From Clostridium sp. AM30-24 (GTDB lineage Bacteria > Bacillota > Clostridia > Lachnospirales > Lachnospiraceae), in NCBI RefSeq assembly GCF_003480435.1, contig NZ_QUJB01000029.1, positions 1-30,296 of the forward strand: 30,296 nt of DNA, written 5' to 3'. Positions within the stretch are counted from its first letter, which is position 1; each line of letters starts with the position of its first letter. This document shows, piece by piece, positions 1 through 6,826 of this stretch. Under the pieces are notes generated by a model. It was not told the DNA's origin. It saw only the letters and a program-made list of their open reading frames with translations, and did not search any database. The position numbers and the translations under genes were made by a program.

Positions 1-135
1 AAAAACAGCGGCTACAACGATTACCGGGCAAAACGGGAGGAGTACCGCCGCTTGCAGACTGTCAAGGGCAATATCGACCAGATTTTACGCCGGAGCGAGC
101 CGCAGCGCAGAAAGGAGCAGAGCCATGAACGGTAA
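1..135 (+). CDS. Relaxase/mobilization protein, C-terminal end (partial)
   Basis: The frame is open from base 1 and ends at TAA 133-135, giving 44 codons. The residues are charged and helical, with the stretch EYRRLQTVKGNID. This resembles the C-terminus of the ICE relaxase at 15332-16747, which has the comparable stretch DMQEIVTIKANID followed by a basic EPGRKQEKER-type tail; this one ends in EPQRRKEQSHER. I infer that it is the C-terminus of the MobA/TnpZ-like relaxase of the nested transposon. The catalytic domain is outside the window. The stop overlaps the start of the next gene by 11 bp, which suggests translational coupling. Confidence 0.7.
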   Translation, partial: KNSGYNDYRAKREEYRRLQTVKGNIDQILRRSEPQRRKEQSHER

Positions 136-511
136 TATCCCCCGCATGGACTACCGCCAGTACCGGGCAGCCCGCCGCCTTGTGCATGAGTGCTGCAACT
201 ATGACAGCGGGAACTGCCTGCTGTTGGAGGACGGCGAGCCTTGCGTGTGTGTACAGAGTATCAGCTATTCGCTGCTCTGCCGCTGGTTTACCGCCGCTGT
301 CCTGCCCCTTGATGAAGCACTGGAAGCCGCCCTCTTGCGCCGGGGAAGCCGGAAACGCTGCGCTGTCTGCGGGGCGTTCTTCTTCCCAAAATCCAACCGG
401 GGGAAATACTGCCCGGACTGCGCCGGACGCATGAAGCGGATAAACGCCGCCAAACGGAAGCGGAAACAAAGGGAGAAATGTCACGCTTTAGGGCATTTCA
501 AACCCGCATAA
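125..511 (+). CDS. Cysteine-rich VLP domain protein (transposon copy)
   Basis: A 128-residue protein of the Cys_rich_VLP family, named after its VLPLD motif (seen here as AVLPLDEALEAAL near residue 59). Cysteine pairs occur near the N-terminus (HECCNYDSGNC), in the middle (CVCVQ) and in a C-terminal zinc-ribbon-like CAVC...CPDC unit, followed by a very basic tail. The function is not known; the family accompanies relaxase genes on Firmicute mobile elements, and nucleic-acid binding is an inference from the zinc-like Cys pattern and basic tail. The start at 125 has AAAGGAG a few bases upstream and overlaps the relaxase end. A paralogue lies at 12238-12657 in the surrounding ICE. Confidence 0.8.
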   Translation: MNGNIPRMDYRQYRAARRLVHECCNYDSGNCLLLEDGEPCVCVQSISYSLLCRWFTAAVLPLDEALEAALLRRGSRKRCAVCGAFFFPKSNRGKYCPDCAGRMKRINAAKRKRKQREKCHALGHFKPA

Positions 512-516
512 ATCAA

Positions 517-593
517 GGCTTTTTTGGAGGGTGTCAAAGGGTGCGTGATACATTTATCCTTTTCCCTTAAAAACGCCCCCTAAAAGCGTAACA
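517..593 (+). other. Noncoding segment conserved after the Cys-rich VLP gene
   Basis: This 77-base segment begins GGCTTTTTTGGAGGGTGT and ends CGTAACA, with no credible gene. A segment of matching length and layout (12647-12722) follows the other Cys-rich VLP gene and shares the GGCTTTTTTG, AGGGTGT, GGGTG and CGTAACA blocks. Conservation of noncoding DNA between two different elements suggests a functional site, possibly regulatory or part of a transfer origin; I cannot decide which. Confidence 0.5.
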
Positions 594-620
594 GAACCCA
601 CAGACAGACACCACAAGGAG

Positions 621-1382
621 GTGAACCCTATCGCTGATTATATGACCGCAGGAACGGAGCTGCCCGCTTACCTGCCTTACCCCCGTTTCCTGCTGGAAAC
701 AGACCTATCCCACACCGCAAGAGAGTTATATGCGCTGCTGTTAGACCGTTCCACCCTTTCGCAGAAGAACGGCTGGCAGGACAGCGAGGGACGGACATAC
801 ATTGTCTACCCCATAGCAGAGATAGCGGAAATGCTGGATAAAGGCTGCACCACCATAAAGGGCGCACTGAACGAACTGGACGCTGCCGGGCTGCTGGAAC
901 GCAGACGGACGGGCTTTTCTGCCGCCAACCGTCTGTATGTGAAAGTGCCGCCTATCCCAGTGGTACAGTTTTCCGACCAACTGACGGACGGAAAACCGCC
1001 CCTCATAAGGGCGGGAAACCGACCAACTGACAGCCGGAAAACTGACCTTATGACGGTCGGAAAACCGTCCCCTAACCAAACTAATATAAACAACCTAATA
1101 GAGAGCCAAACAAAAGGAGCGAGTGAGGGGCAGCCCCCCGCCGCTTATGGCAGATATAAAAATGTATTTCTTTCTGACACAGAACTTTTGGAGCTGGAAC
1201 AGGACTTCCCCGGCAAGTGGGAGTATTACCTTGACCGCCTTTCCTGCCACATCGCTTCCACCGGGAAGCAGTACCAGAGCCATGCAGCCACCATTTACAA
1301 GTGGGCGCAGGAGGACGCTGCCAAAGAGAAGCCAAAGAAAGGCATACCGGACTATTCATTCAAGGAGGGAGAAAGCCTATGA
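621..1382 (+). CDS. Replication initiator RepA-like protein
   Basis: A 253-residue protein beginning with the RepA_N-type region (PYPRFLLETDLSHTARELYALLLDR, residues about 20-44), then a winged-helix-like part (IAEIAEMLDKGCTTIKGALNELDAAGLLERRRTG, about 66-99). A variable hydrophilic linker and a C-terminal helical part follow. Such proteins accompany DnaC-like ATPases on Tn4451-like and plasmid-derived elements and probably start replication of the circular form; that role is inferred. The start is uncertain. GTG 621 overlaps its own Shine-Dalgarno (AAGGAGGTG), ATG 642 is about 20 bases beyond it, and an ATC codon at 630 has ideal 8-base spacing. The end overlaps the next gene (ATGA). Confidence 0.8.
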   Translation: MNPIADYMTAGTELPAYLPYPRFLLETDLSHTARELYALLLDRSTLSQKNGWQDSEGRTYIVYPIAEIAEMLDKGCTTIKGALNELDAAGLLERRRTGFSAANRLYVKVPPIPVVQFSDQLTDGKPPLIRAGNRPTDSRKTDLMTVGKPSPNQTNINNLIESQTKGASEGQPPAAYGRYKNVFLSDTELLELEQDFPGKWEYYLDRLSCHIASTGKQYQSHAATIYKWAQEDAAKEKPKKGIPDYSFKEGESL

Positions 1383-2233
1383 CCGATACAATCCACAACA
1401 CCATACTGCCTATGACCGACACCACAGCCGAGCCGGAGGATTACACCGGGGAGGACGGGCTTTTATACTGCGGCAAATGCCGGAAACCCAAAGAAGCCTA
1501 TTTCCCGGAGGGCAAGACCTTTTTCGGGCGTGACCGCCACCCGTCAGAGTGCGACTGCCAGCGGGCAGCCCGTAAGGAACGGGAAGCCGCCGAGAAGCGG
1601 CGCAGCCACCTTGAAACGGTGGAACGGCTGAAACGGCAGGGCTTTACAGACAAGACCATGCAGGACTGGACATTTGCCAACGATAACGGCAGCTGCCCGC
1701 AGATGAAGAACGCCGCCGGATATGTGGCACGCTGGGAACAGATAAAGGACGGGAACTACGGGCTGCTCTTGTGGGGCAGGGTAGGCACTGGGAAAAGCTA
1801 TTTTGCCGGGTGTATTGCAAACGCCCTCATGGAGCAGGAAGTCCCGGTGTGCATGACAAACTTTGCAGCAATATTAAACGACCTTGCCGCCAGCTTTGCG
1901 GGCAGGAACGAATATATTTCCCGCCTTTGCAGCTTCCCCCTGCTCATCATTGACGATTTTGGAATGGAGCGTGGCACAGAATACGGTCTGGAACAGGTCT
2001 ACAATGTGATTGACAGCCGCTACCGGAGCAGGAAGCCGCTGATTGTGACGACCAACCTCACGCTGGAGGAATTGCAGCACCCGGAGGACACCGCCCACGC
2101 CCGGATTTATGACCGCCTGCTTGAAATGTGTTCCCCTCTCTGCTTTACCGGGGAGAATTTGAGGAAAGCCGCCGCACAGGGAAAAATGGAACAGCTGAAA
2201 CGGCTGCTTGCCGGAAAGGAGATTTGCCTATGA
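1379..2233 (+). CDS. DnaC/IstB-like AAA+ ATPase
   Basis: A 284-residue protein with an N-terminal Cys cluster (CGKCRKPKE at about 33, later CDC), and then a AAA+ core: Walker A GRVGTGKS (residues about 134-141), Walker B LLIIDDFG (about 191-198) and the sensor-like TTN. This is the DnaC/DnaI helicase-loader family, expected to load a replicative helicase for the RepA-like initiator encoded just upstream. The start at ATG 1379 overlaps the repA stop and has CAAGGAGGGAG at good spacing. Its own stop overlaps the tnpW start, so the three genes look translationally coupled. The assignment is firm; the link to transposon replication is inferred. Confidence 0.87.
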   Translation: MTDTIHNTILPMTDTTAEPEDYTGEDGLLYCGKCRKPKEAYFPEGKTFFGRDRHPSECDCQRAARKEREAAEKRRSHLETVERLKRQGFTDKTMQDWTFANDNGSCPQMKNAAGYVARWEQIKDGNYGLLLWGRVGTGKSYFAGCIANALMEQEVPVCMTNFAAILNDLAASFAGRNEYISRLCSFPLLIIDDFGMERGTEYGLEQVYNVIDSRYRSRKPLIVTTNLTLEELQHPEDTAHARIYDRLLEMCSPLCFTGENLRKAAAQGKMEQLKRLLAGKEICL

Positions 2234-2424
2234 CCGACACCCAGAGAAACAAACGCCCTGCCCGCCGCCCGGACTGCGTGACCGAAACGAGGATAGGCAA
2301 CACAATCCTTGTGGTGTCTGGCTTTTTCAAGGAGGGGGCGACCGACACCGCCGCTGACAAGATGATGAAAGTGCTGGAAGCAGAAGCCGCCGCCGGATAT
2401 TTGACCTGTGATAAGCCTGATTGA
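2230..2424 (+). CDS. tnpW: TnpW-like transposon protein
   Basis: A 64-residue protein with the conserved core ETRIGNTILVVSGFFKEGA followed by TAADKMMKVLEAEA. This is recognisable as the small TnpW-type protein found just before the serine recombinase in Tn4451-like elements. Its molecular function is not established. It starts on the ATGA overlap with the ATPase gene and is separated by 127 bases from the recombinase. Confidence 0.75.
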   Translation: MTDTQRNKRPARRPDCVTETRIGNTILVVSGFFKEGATDTAADKMMKVLEAEAAAGYLTCDKPD

Positions 2425-2482
2425 AAAACCGTCATTTTTACCGACCGTAAAGAAGCAGATTTGACGCTTTTGCCGCTATACA

Positions 2483-2535
2483 GACAGCCGCCCCATGTGG
2501 TACAATCAAGGTACGGAATAGTGGGGCTGGCTGTC
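2483..2535 (+). promoter_or_regulatory. Long inverted repeat in the recombinase leader
   Basis: GACAGCC (2483-2489) plus CCCCA (2491-2495) pair with TGGGG (2522-2526) plus GGCTGTC (2529-2535), enclosing a TACAAT -10-like hexamer (2501-2506). The stem ends six bases before the ribosome site ACGGAGGAA. It may be an operator for the recombinase or an RNA hairpin in its leader; the sequence alone does not decide. The rest of 2425-2551 holds no gene. Confidence 0.5.
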
Positions 2536-2551
2536 GGAAACGGAGGAATTT

Positions 2552-4177
2552 ATGTTAAGACAGACCACCCAGCAACTCATTACCGCCCTTTACCCAAGAC
2601 TGTCCCATGAGGACGAGCTGCAAGGCGAGAGCAATTCCATTTCCAATCAAAAGAGGATTTTGGAAACCTATGCCAAACAGAATGGATTTTCTAATCTGCG
2701 CTGGTACACCGACGACGGTTATTCCGGTGCGAACTTTCAAAGACCCGGATTTCAAGCCATGCTTGCAGACATTGAAGCAGGGAAAGTCGGGACAGTTATC
2801 GTCAAGGATATGTCGAGGTTAGGGCGAAACTACTTACAGGTGGGAATGTACACAGAAATGATTTTCCCACAGAAAGGTGTCCGCTTCATCGCTATCAATG
2901 ACGGAGTGGACAGCGCACAGGGGGAAAATGATTTTGCCCCGCTGCGGAACATTTTTAACGAATGGCTGGTGAGAGATACGAGCAAGAAAATCAAGGCAGT
3001 AAAACGCTCTAAGGGCATGAGCGGAAAGCCCATCACAAGCAAGCCCGTCTATGGCTACCTCATGGACGAGGACGAAAACTTTATCATTGACGAGGAAGCC
3101 GCCCCGGTGGTACGGCAGATTTACAGCCTTTGCCTTGCCGGGAACGGTCCGACCAAGATAGCCCGTATGCTGACCGAGCAGCAAATCCCCACGCCGGGGA
3201 CGCTGGAATACCGCAGGACGGGCAGCACCCGCCGCTACCACCCCGGCTATGAGTGCAAGTGGGCGACCAATACCGTGGTTCATCTGCTGGAAAACCGGGA
3301 ATATACGGGCTGTCTGGTAAACTTTAAGACCGAGAAGCCGTCCTACAAGCTGAAACACAGCATAGAAAATCCCCCGGAAAAGCAGGCGGTTTTTGAGAAC
3401 CACCATGAGCCTATCATTGACCGGGAAACGTGGGAACGGGTGCAGGAGTTACGCAAGCAGCGCAAACGCCCCAACCGTTATGACGAAGTGGGCTTGTTCT
3501 CCGGCATACTCTTTTGTGCCGACTGCGGCAGCGTCATGTACCAGCAGCGATACCAGACGGACAAGCGCAAGCAGGACTGTTATATCTGCGGAAGCTACAA
3601 GAAACGCACCGCCGACTGCACAGCGCACTTTATCCGCACTGACCTCTTGACCGCTGGCGTACTCTCCAATCTGCGGAAAGTTACCAGCTATGCGGCAAAG
3701 CATGAAGCCCGGTTTATGAAGCTTTTAATCGAGCAGAATGAGGACGGGGACAGACGCAGGAACGCCGCCAAGAAAAAGGAGCTGGAAGCCGCCGAGAAAC
3801 GCATAGCCGAGTTATCTGCTATCTTCAAGCGGCTGTATGAGGACAGCGTAACCGGGCGCATATCGGACGAGCGTTTCACAGAGCTGTCGGCAGACTATGA
3901 AGCCGAGCAGAAAGAACTGAAAGAACGTGCCGCCAGACTGCGGGAAGAACTTTCCAAAGCGCAGGAAGCCACCGCAAACGCTGAAAAGTTTATGAATGTG
4001 GTACGCAGGCACACTACCATTGAAGAACTTACCCCTACTCTGCTGCGGGAGTTTGTGGAGAAAATCGTTGTCCATGAAAGCGTTGCCCTTGACGGGAAAC
4101 GCCGGGGCAAGTTACGCAGACAGGAAATCGAAATCTATTATTCTTTTGTCGGCAAGGTAGAACTGCCCGACACCTAA
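2552..4177 (+). CDS. TnpX-like large serine recombinase
   Basis: A 541-residue large serine recombinase that should excise and insert the nested transposon. The N-terminal resolvase domain carries the catalytic serine at about residue 18 (YPRLSHEDE) and the conserved SRLGRN arginine region (about 89). A Recombinase domain follows (GKPITSKPVYGYLMD onward), then a zinc ribbon (CADCGS with CYICGSYKK), a coiled-coil stretch (about 395-480) and a C-terminal DUF4368-type segment (HTTIEELTPTLLREFVEKIVVHE). These features and the length match the TnpX/TndX group. ATG 2552 follows GGAGGAATTT. The gene is the last of its element, right beside the truncated maff2. Confidence 0.93.
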   Translation: MLRQTTQQLITALYPRLSHEDELQGESNSISNQKRILETYAKQNGFSNLRWYTDDGYSGANFQRPGFQAMLADIEAGKVGTVIVKDMSRLGRNYLQVGMYTEMIFPQKGVRFIAINDGVDSAQGENDFAPLRNIFNEWLVRDTSKKIKAVKRSKGMSGKPITSKPVYGYLMDEDENFIIDEEAAPVVRQIYSLCLAGNGPTKIARMLTEQQIPTPGTLEYRRTGSTRRYHPGYECKWATNTVVHLLENREYTGCLVNFKTEKPSYKLKHSIENPPEKQAVFENHHEPIIDRETWERVQELRKQRKRPNRYDEVGLFSGILFCADCGSVMYQQRYQTDKRKQDCYICGSYKKRTADCTAHFIRTDLLTAGVLSNLRKVTSYAAKHEARFMKLLIEQNEDGDRRRNAAKKKELEAAEKRIAELSAIFKRLYEDSVTGRISDERFTELSADYEAEQKELKERAARLREELSKAQEATANAEKFMNVVRRHTTIEELTPTLLREFVEKIVVHESVALDGKRRGKLRRQEIEIYYSFVGKVELPDT

Positions 4178-4185
4178 CCGCCCGA

Positions 4186-4216
4186 CCTATCCGACATACC
4201 TCATGTGCCGGATAGG
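4186..4216 (+). terminator. Hairpin after the recombinase, near the transposon end
   Basis: CCTATCCG (4186-4193) and ACAT pair with ATGT and CGGATAGG (4209-4216) around a small loop, leaving a two-base bulge. A run of six T residues comes about ten bases later. It could end recombinase transcription or serve as part of the recombinase binding site at the element end. Confidence 0.5.
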
Positions 4217-4262
4217 AACGGCAAAATTTTTTACACTTCTATTACTTCTTTATCACACATAA

Positions 4263-4358
4263 GCAAAATCACAGGGCATTAAGCAGCTGATGGCTGGCGG
4301 CGGTGTCGTTCTGATCGGCCTTCAGCTTATCCCTCTGCTGTCCGGCCTGTTCAGCTAA
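4263..4358 (+). pseudogene. maff2 3' remnant, truncated by the nested transposon
   Basis: The frame 4263-4358 encodes 31 residues beginning AKSQGIKQLMAGGG and ending LIPLLSGLFS before TAA. This is the second half of the Maff2 family, small membrane proteins that sit directly before the VirB6-like gene in these ICEs. There is no ribosome site, and the first half, including the first membrane helix, is missing; the sequence upstream is instead the end of the serine-recombinase element. I therefore read it as a gene cut by that insertion. The 5' half should lie on the far side of the transposon, outside the window. Confidence 0.75.
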
Positions 4359-4399
4359 GTGTCACCCGTTGTCCCTTTTTCCAGAAAAGGAGCTGATGT

Positions 4400-5266
4400 A
4401 TGGACTTTATCATCGACGCAATCGTTGAATGGCTGAAAGGTCTGCTCGTCGATGGTATCATGGGAAATCTGGACGGCCTTTTCGATAACGTCAATCAGAG
4501 CGTTGGCGAGATCGCCACACAGGTAGGCACGACCCCGGCGGACTGGAACGCCGGGGTCTTTTCCATGATACGACAGATCTCCGAAACTGCCATTCTGCCA
4601 ATCGCCGGGGTCATCCTCACTTTTGTTATGACCTATGAACTGATACAGATGCTCATAGAACGCAACAACCTCCATGAAGTTGACACATGGATGTTTTTTA
4701 AGTGGGTGTTCAAAACCTTTGTGGCTGTGATGATCCTGACGAATACCTTCAATATCGTGCTGGCGGTCTTTGATGTGAGCCAGTATGTGATCCAGCAGTC
4801 AGCGGGCATTATCCAGAACGGGACAGAAATCACGCCGGATGTGCTGGACAGTCTGCGGACAGAGCTTGAGGCGATGGAGTTAGGCCCTCTGTTCGGACTC
4901 TGGCTCCAGTCCTTCCTGATCCAGCTTACCATGATTGCCTTAAACATCGTGATTTTCGTCATCGTATATGGCCGTATGATTGAAATTTATTTACTCACAA
5001 GTTTAGCGCCTATCCCGTTTGCCACCGTCCCCAACAGGGAAACCGGACACATGGGGCAGAACTATTTCCGCTCCCTCTTTGCGGTGGGCTTTCAAGGTCT
5101 ATTGATCTTAGTCTGTGTTGCCATCTATGCGGTGCTGATCCAGAGTATCGCCGCCGACGGCGACCCCATCGGGGCGATCTGGGGCTGCGTGGGATATACG
5201 GTGCTGCTGTGTTTTACCTTATTCAAAACAGGCAGTCTTGCAAAATCCATCTTCGGCTGCCATTAA
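4400..5266 (+). CDS. VirB6/TrbL-like conjugal transfer membrane protein
   Basis: A 288-residue polytopic membrane protein with an amphipathic N-terminus and about six hydrophobic segments (for example AILPIAGVILTFVMTYELI at about 63, FKTFVAVMILTNTFNIVLAVF at about 107, then several between 170 and 280). The position just after Maff2 and before SpoVG and PrgI/VirB4 is that of the VirB6/TrbL-like channel component in Tn1549/CTn-type ICEs. It should form part of the inner-membrane pore of the conjugative type IV secretion system. AAAAGGAG precedes ATG 4400. It is the first intact ICE gene in the window and may have lost its upstream promoter to the transposon insertion. Confidence 0.85.
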   Translation: MDFIIDAIVEWLKGLLVDGIMGNLDGLFDNVNQSVGEIATQVGTTPADWNAGVFSMIRQISETAILPIAGVILTFVMTYELIQMLIERNNLHEVDTWMFFKWVFKTFVAVMILTNTFNIVLAVFDVSQYVIQQSAGIIQNGTEITPDVLDSLRTELEAMELGPLFGLWLQSFLIQLTMIALNIVIFVIVYGRMIEIYLLTSLAPIPFATVPNRETGHMGQNYFRSLFAVGFQGLLILVCVAIYAVLIQSIAADGDPIGAIWGCVGYTVLLCFTLFKTGSLAKSIFGCH

Positions 5267-5270
5267 GAGA

Positions 5271-5293
5271 CTTCGGGCCATGATGACCCGAAG
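5271..5293. repeat. ICE 23-bp palindrome, copy 1
   Basis: Arms CTTCGGG/CCCGAAG with inner CCA and TGA around a central TGA. It starts five bases after the VirB6 stop and lies directly before the spoVG ribosome site GGAAAGGAG. Confidence 0.9.
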
Positions 5294-5309
5294 CGGAAAG
5301 GAGCAATCC

Positions 5310-5732
5310 ATGCAGGAAAAAACTGCGGGCGGAACATCAGCCGCCTCTATAAAGCTGGATGTAAGCGTGCGGGTCATCGAACCTGTGAAAAACCTCATGG
5401 GCTTTGCCAGCGTGAAATTCAATAACTGCTTTGTGGTGGAAAATCTGAAAATCGTACAGGGCAGCAAGGGGCTCTTTCTTGGGATGCCCAGCCAGCCAGA
5501 CGGCAAAGGCGGCTACCGGGATATGGCCTACCCTGTCACAAAGGAGTTCCGGGAACAGCTCAATACCGCTGTTCTGCAAGCCTATGAGGCAAAGCTGGAA
5601 CAGATGGCGGAGCGCGGCTCTGTGGGGCGTGCGTCCATCAGCGACCAGCTCAAAGCCGGGAAAGCGGCTGCCGAACAGGCAAAGGCAGAACGGCCTCCGA
5701 AGGAAAAGCCCAGCCGCAGCGCAGAGCGTTGA
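5310..5732 (+). CDS. SpoVG-family protein
   Basis: A 140-residue protein whose core (KLDVSVRVIEPVKNLMGFASV, then FVVENLKIVQGSKGLFLGMPS and YPVTKEFREQLNTAVLQAYE) is the SpoVG fold. Chromosomal SpoVG is a site-specific DNA- or RNA-binding regulator of about 95 residues; this version has a short N-terminal and a charged C-terminal extension, as in other ICE-borne copies. Its job in transfer is unknown, and binding to element DNA or RNA is inferred. The frame is open from 5238, but ATG 5310 is preferred because GGAAAGGAG lies seven bases upstream, and the longer form would translate palindrome copy 1. Confidence 0.88.
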   Translation: MQEKTAGGTSAASIKLDVSVRVIEPVKNLMGFASVKFNNCFVVENLKIVQGSKGLFLGMPSQPDGKGGYRDMAYPVTKEFREQLNTAVLQAYEAKLEQMAERGSVGRASISDQLKAGKAAAEQAKAERPPKEKPSRSAER

Positions 5733-5755
5733 CCTCGGGCCATGCTGGCCCGAAG
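5733..5755. repeat. ICE 23-bp palindrome, copy 2
   Basis: Arms CCTCGGGCCA and TGGCCCGAAG around TGC. It begins immediately after the spoVG stop codon and ends a few bases before the next ribosome site. Confidence 0.9.
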
Positions 5756-5774
5756 CAGAAAGGAGGCGGGAACC

Positions 5775-6395
5775 ATGCCACGCAAACGGACGGGCTATGA
5801 CGCGGCCTGCTATTACGACGGAAAACTGCTGGGCCGCTGTACCAAAGCGGACAGCGACGCCTATACCCTGTTGATGAACGCCTGCGGCGGGGAGGCCGCC
5901 CGGGTCCTGCGGGAATATGCCTATTTTTCCCCGGAACTGAAAGCCATCTTAGAAAAGGCGGCGCTCATGCAGGCGGACCGGAGCCGGACGGGCGGAATGT
6001 TCCATGCGCCGAAAAGTTCCCCGTGGGGCGAGGTGCAGAGCTGTGAAACCCTCTGTCCGGGGGTGTTTCTGGTATCTACCGCCAGCCACGGCGGAACGAT
6101 GGTTGCAACCGAGGTGGCCGCCGTCCTCTCTCCGGCGGCGAAAAAATGCGGTTTCAAGGACAAGGGCTATATCTGCTATGAGGAGGACGCACAGGAAAGT
6201 GTGGTGCTCCGGGAGCTGCTGGACAAAAAGCTCTGGAATATCCCCGACCGTATCAAGGACAAAGAGCGGTTTGAAGAAAACCTCAATCAGTCCATCCGGC
6301 AATACAATCCCGAATACTGGCGGGCAAGGCAGAGCGGACGGGAGGCCGCCGAAGCCGCCCGCAGCACAGCCCCGGCCAAAGAGGCCGTAAGGTAG
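5775..6395 (+). CDS. DUF7007-like conserved ICE protein
   Basis: A 206-residue soluble protein of unknown function. The middle (SPWGEVQSCETLCPGVFLVSTASHGG at about 85-110, then GYICYEEDAQESVVLRELL) resembles the DUF7007 domain seen in mobile-element and phage proteins; I judge that from pattern memory only. The C-terminus is rich in Ala and Arg. No membrane segment or catalytic motif is evident. ATG 5775 has AAAGGAGG at good spacing. An in-frame ATG at 5742 lies within palindrome copy 2 and has no ribosome site. The gene lies between spoVG and prgI, presumably in the same transcript, and is flanked by palindromes on both sides. Confidence 0.6.
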   Translation: MPRKRTGYDAACYYDGKLLGRCTKADSDAYTLLMNACGGEAARVLREYAYFSPELKAILEKAALMQADRSRTGGMFHAPKSSPWGEVQSCETLCPGVFLVSTASHGGTMVATEVAAVLSPAAKKCGFKDKGYICYEEDAQESVVLRELLDKKLWNIPDRIKDKERFEENLNQSIRQYNPEYWRARQSGREAAEAARSTAPAKEAVR

Positions 6396-6418
6396 CTTCG
6401 GGCCATGTTGGCCCGAAG
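6396..6418. repeat. ICE 23-bp palindrome, copy 3
   Basis: Perfect arms CTTCGGGCCA and TGGCCCGAAG around TGT. It abuts the TAG stop of the preceding gene and ends just before the AAAGGAGG of prgI. Confidence 0.93.
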
Positions 6419-6439
6419 CGGCAAAGGAGGTGTAACGAA

Positions 6440-6826
6440 ATGGCCTATGTGCCAGTACCCAAAGACCTTTCCAAAATCAAGACAAAGCTGGCCTTCAACC
6501 TAACGAAGCGCCAGCTTGTTTGTTTTTCCAGCGCAGCGGCGGTGGGCCTCCCGGCTTACCTGTTTTCCCGTGGCAGTATCGGGAACAGTGCCGCCATGTT
6601 CCTGATGATCGGCCTCATGCTCCCGTTCTTCTTTTTGGCTATGTATGAACGGGACGGCCTTCCGCTGGAAAAAGTGCTGAAAAACATCATCCGCACCCGG
6701 TTCCTCTATCCCCGTGTGCGGTCTTACAAAACCGAAAATTTCTATGCGCTGCTTAGCGCCAGAAAGGAGGCGCAGCCGATTGCGAAACAGCAGAAGGGCC
6801 GGAAAGCCCGCAGGCAGAAAGCCTGA
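6440..6826 (+). CDS. PrgI-family conjugation membrane protein
   Basis: A 128-residue protein with a basic N-terminus (VPKDLSKIKTKLAFNLTKRQL), two adjacent membrane helices (residues about 27-45 and 52-68), and a cytoplasmic C-terminal part (DGLPLEKVLKNIIRTRFLYPRVRSYKTENFY). This is the PrgI family, a small partner encoded immediately before VirB4 in Gram-positive conjugation systems, comparable in position to VirB3. ATG 6440 is preceded by AAAGGAGGTG. The 3' end overlaps virB4 by 47 bases, so translation of the two is probably coupled. Confidence 0.92.
   Translation: MAYVPVPKDLSKIKTKLAFNLTKRQLVCFSSAAAVGLPAYLFSRGSIGNSAAMFLMIGLMLPFFFLAMYERDGLPLEKVLKNIIRTRFLYPRVRSYKTENFYALLSARKEAQPIAKQQKGRKARRQKA

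Larger units (their letters stand above)
1..4262 (+). mobile_element. Tn4451-like mobilizable transposon (right part)
   Basis: The order relaxase, Cys-rich VLP protein, RepA-like protein, DnaC-like ATPase, TnpW, TnpX-type serine recombinase is typical of Tn4451/Tn4453-related elements. The recombinase is the last gene, followed by a 12-bp hairpin (4186-4216). The element end is inferred just before 4263, where the reading frame of the maff2 remnant starts abruptly. The left end is not in the window, so the target duplication cannot be checked. None of the 23-bp ICE palindromes occurs in this segment, which supports a separate origin. Confidence 0.8.

Noticed and set aside
5271..5293. Palindrome copies as ordinary Rho-independent terminators
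   Set aside because: No T-run follows the copies, and they lie between genes that appear to form one operon, so termination at each would be self-defeating.
5238..5309. Longer N-terminus for the SpoVG protein
   Set aside because: It would overlap the VirB6 end and translate palindrome copy 1; ATG 5310 has the good ribosome site and gives the family start.
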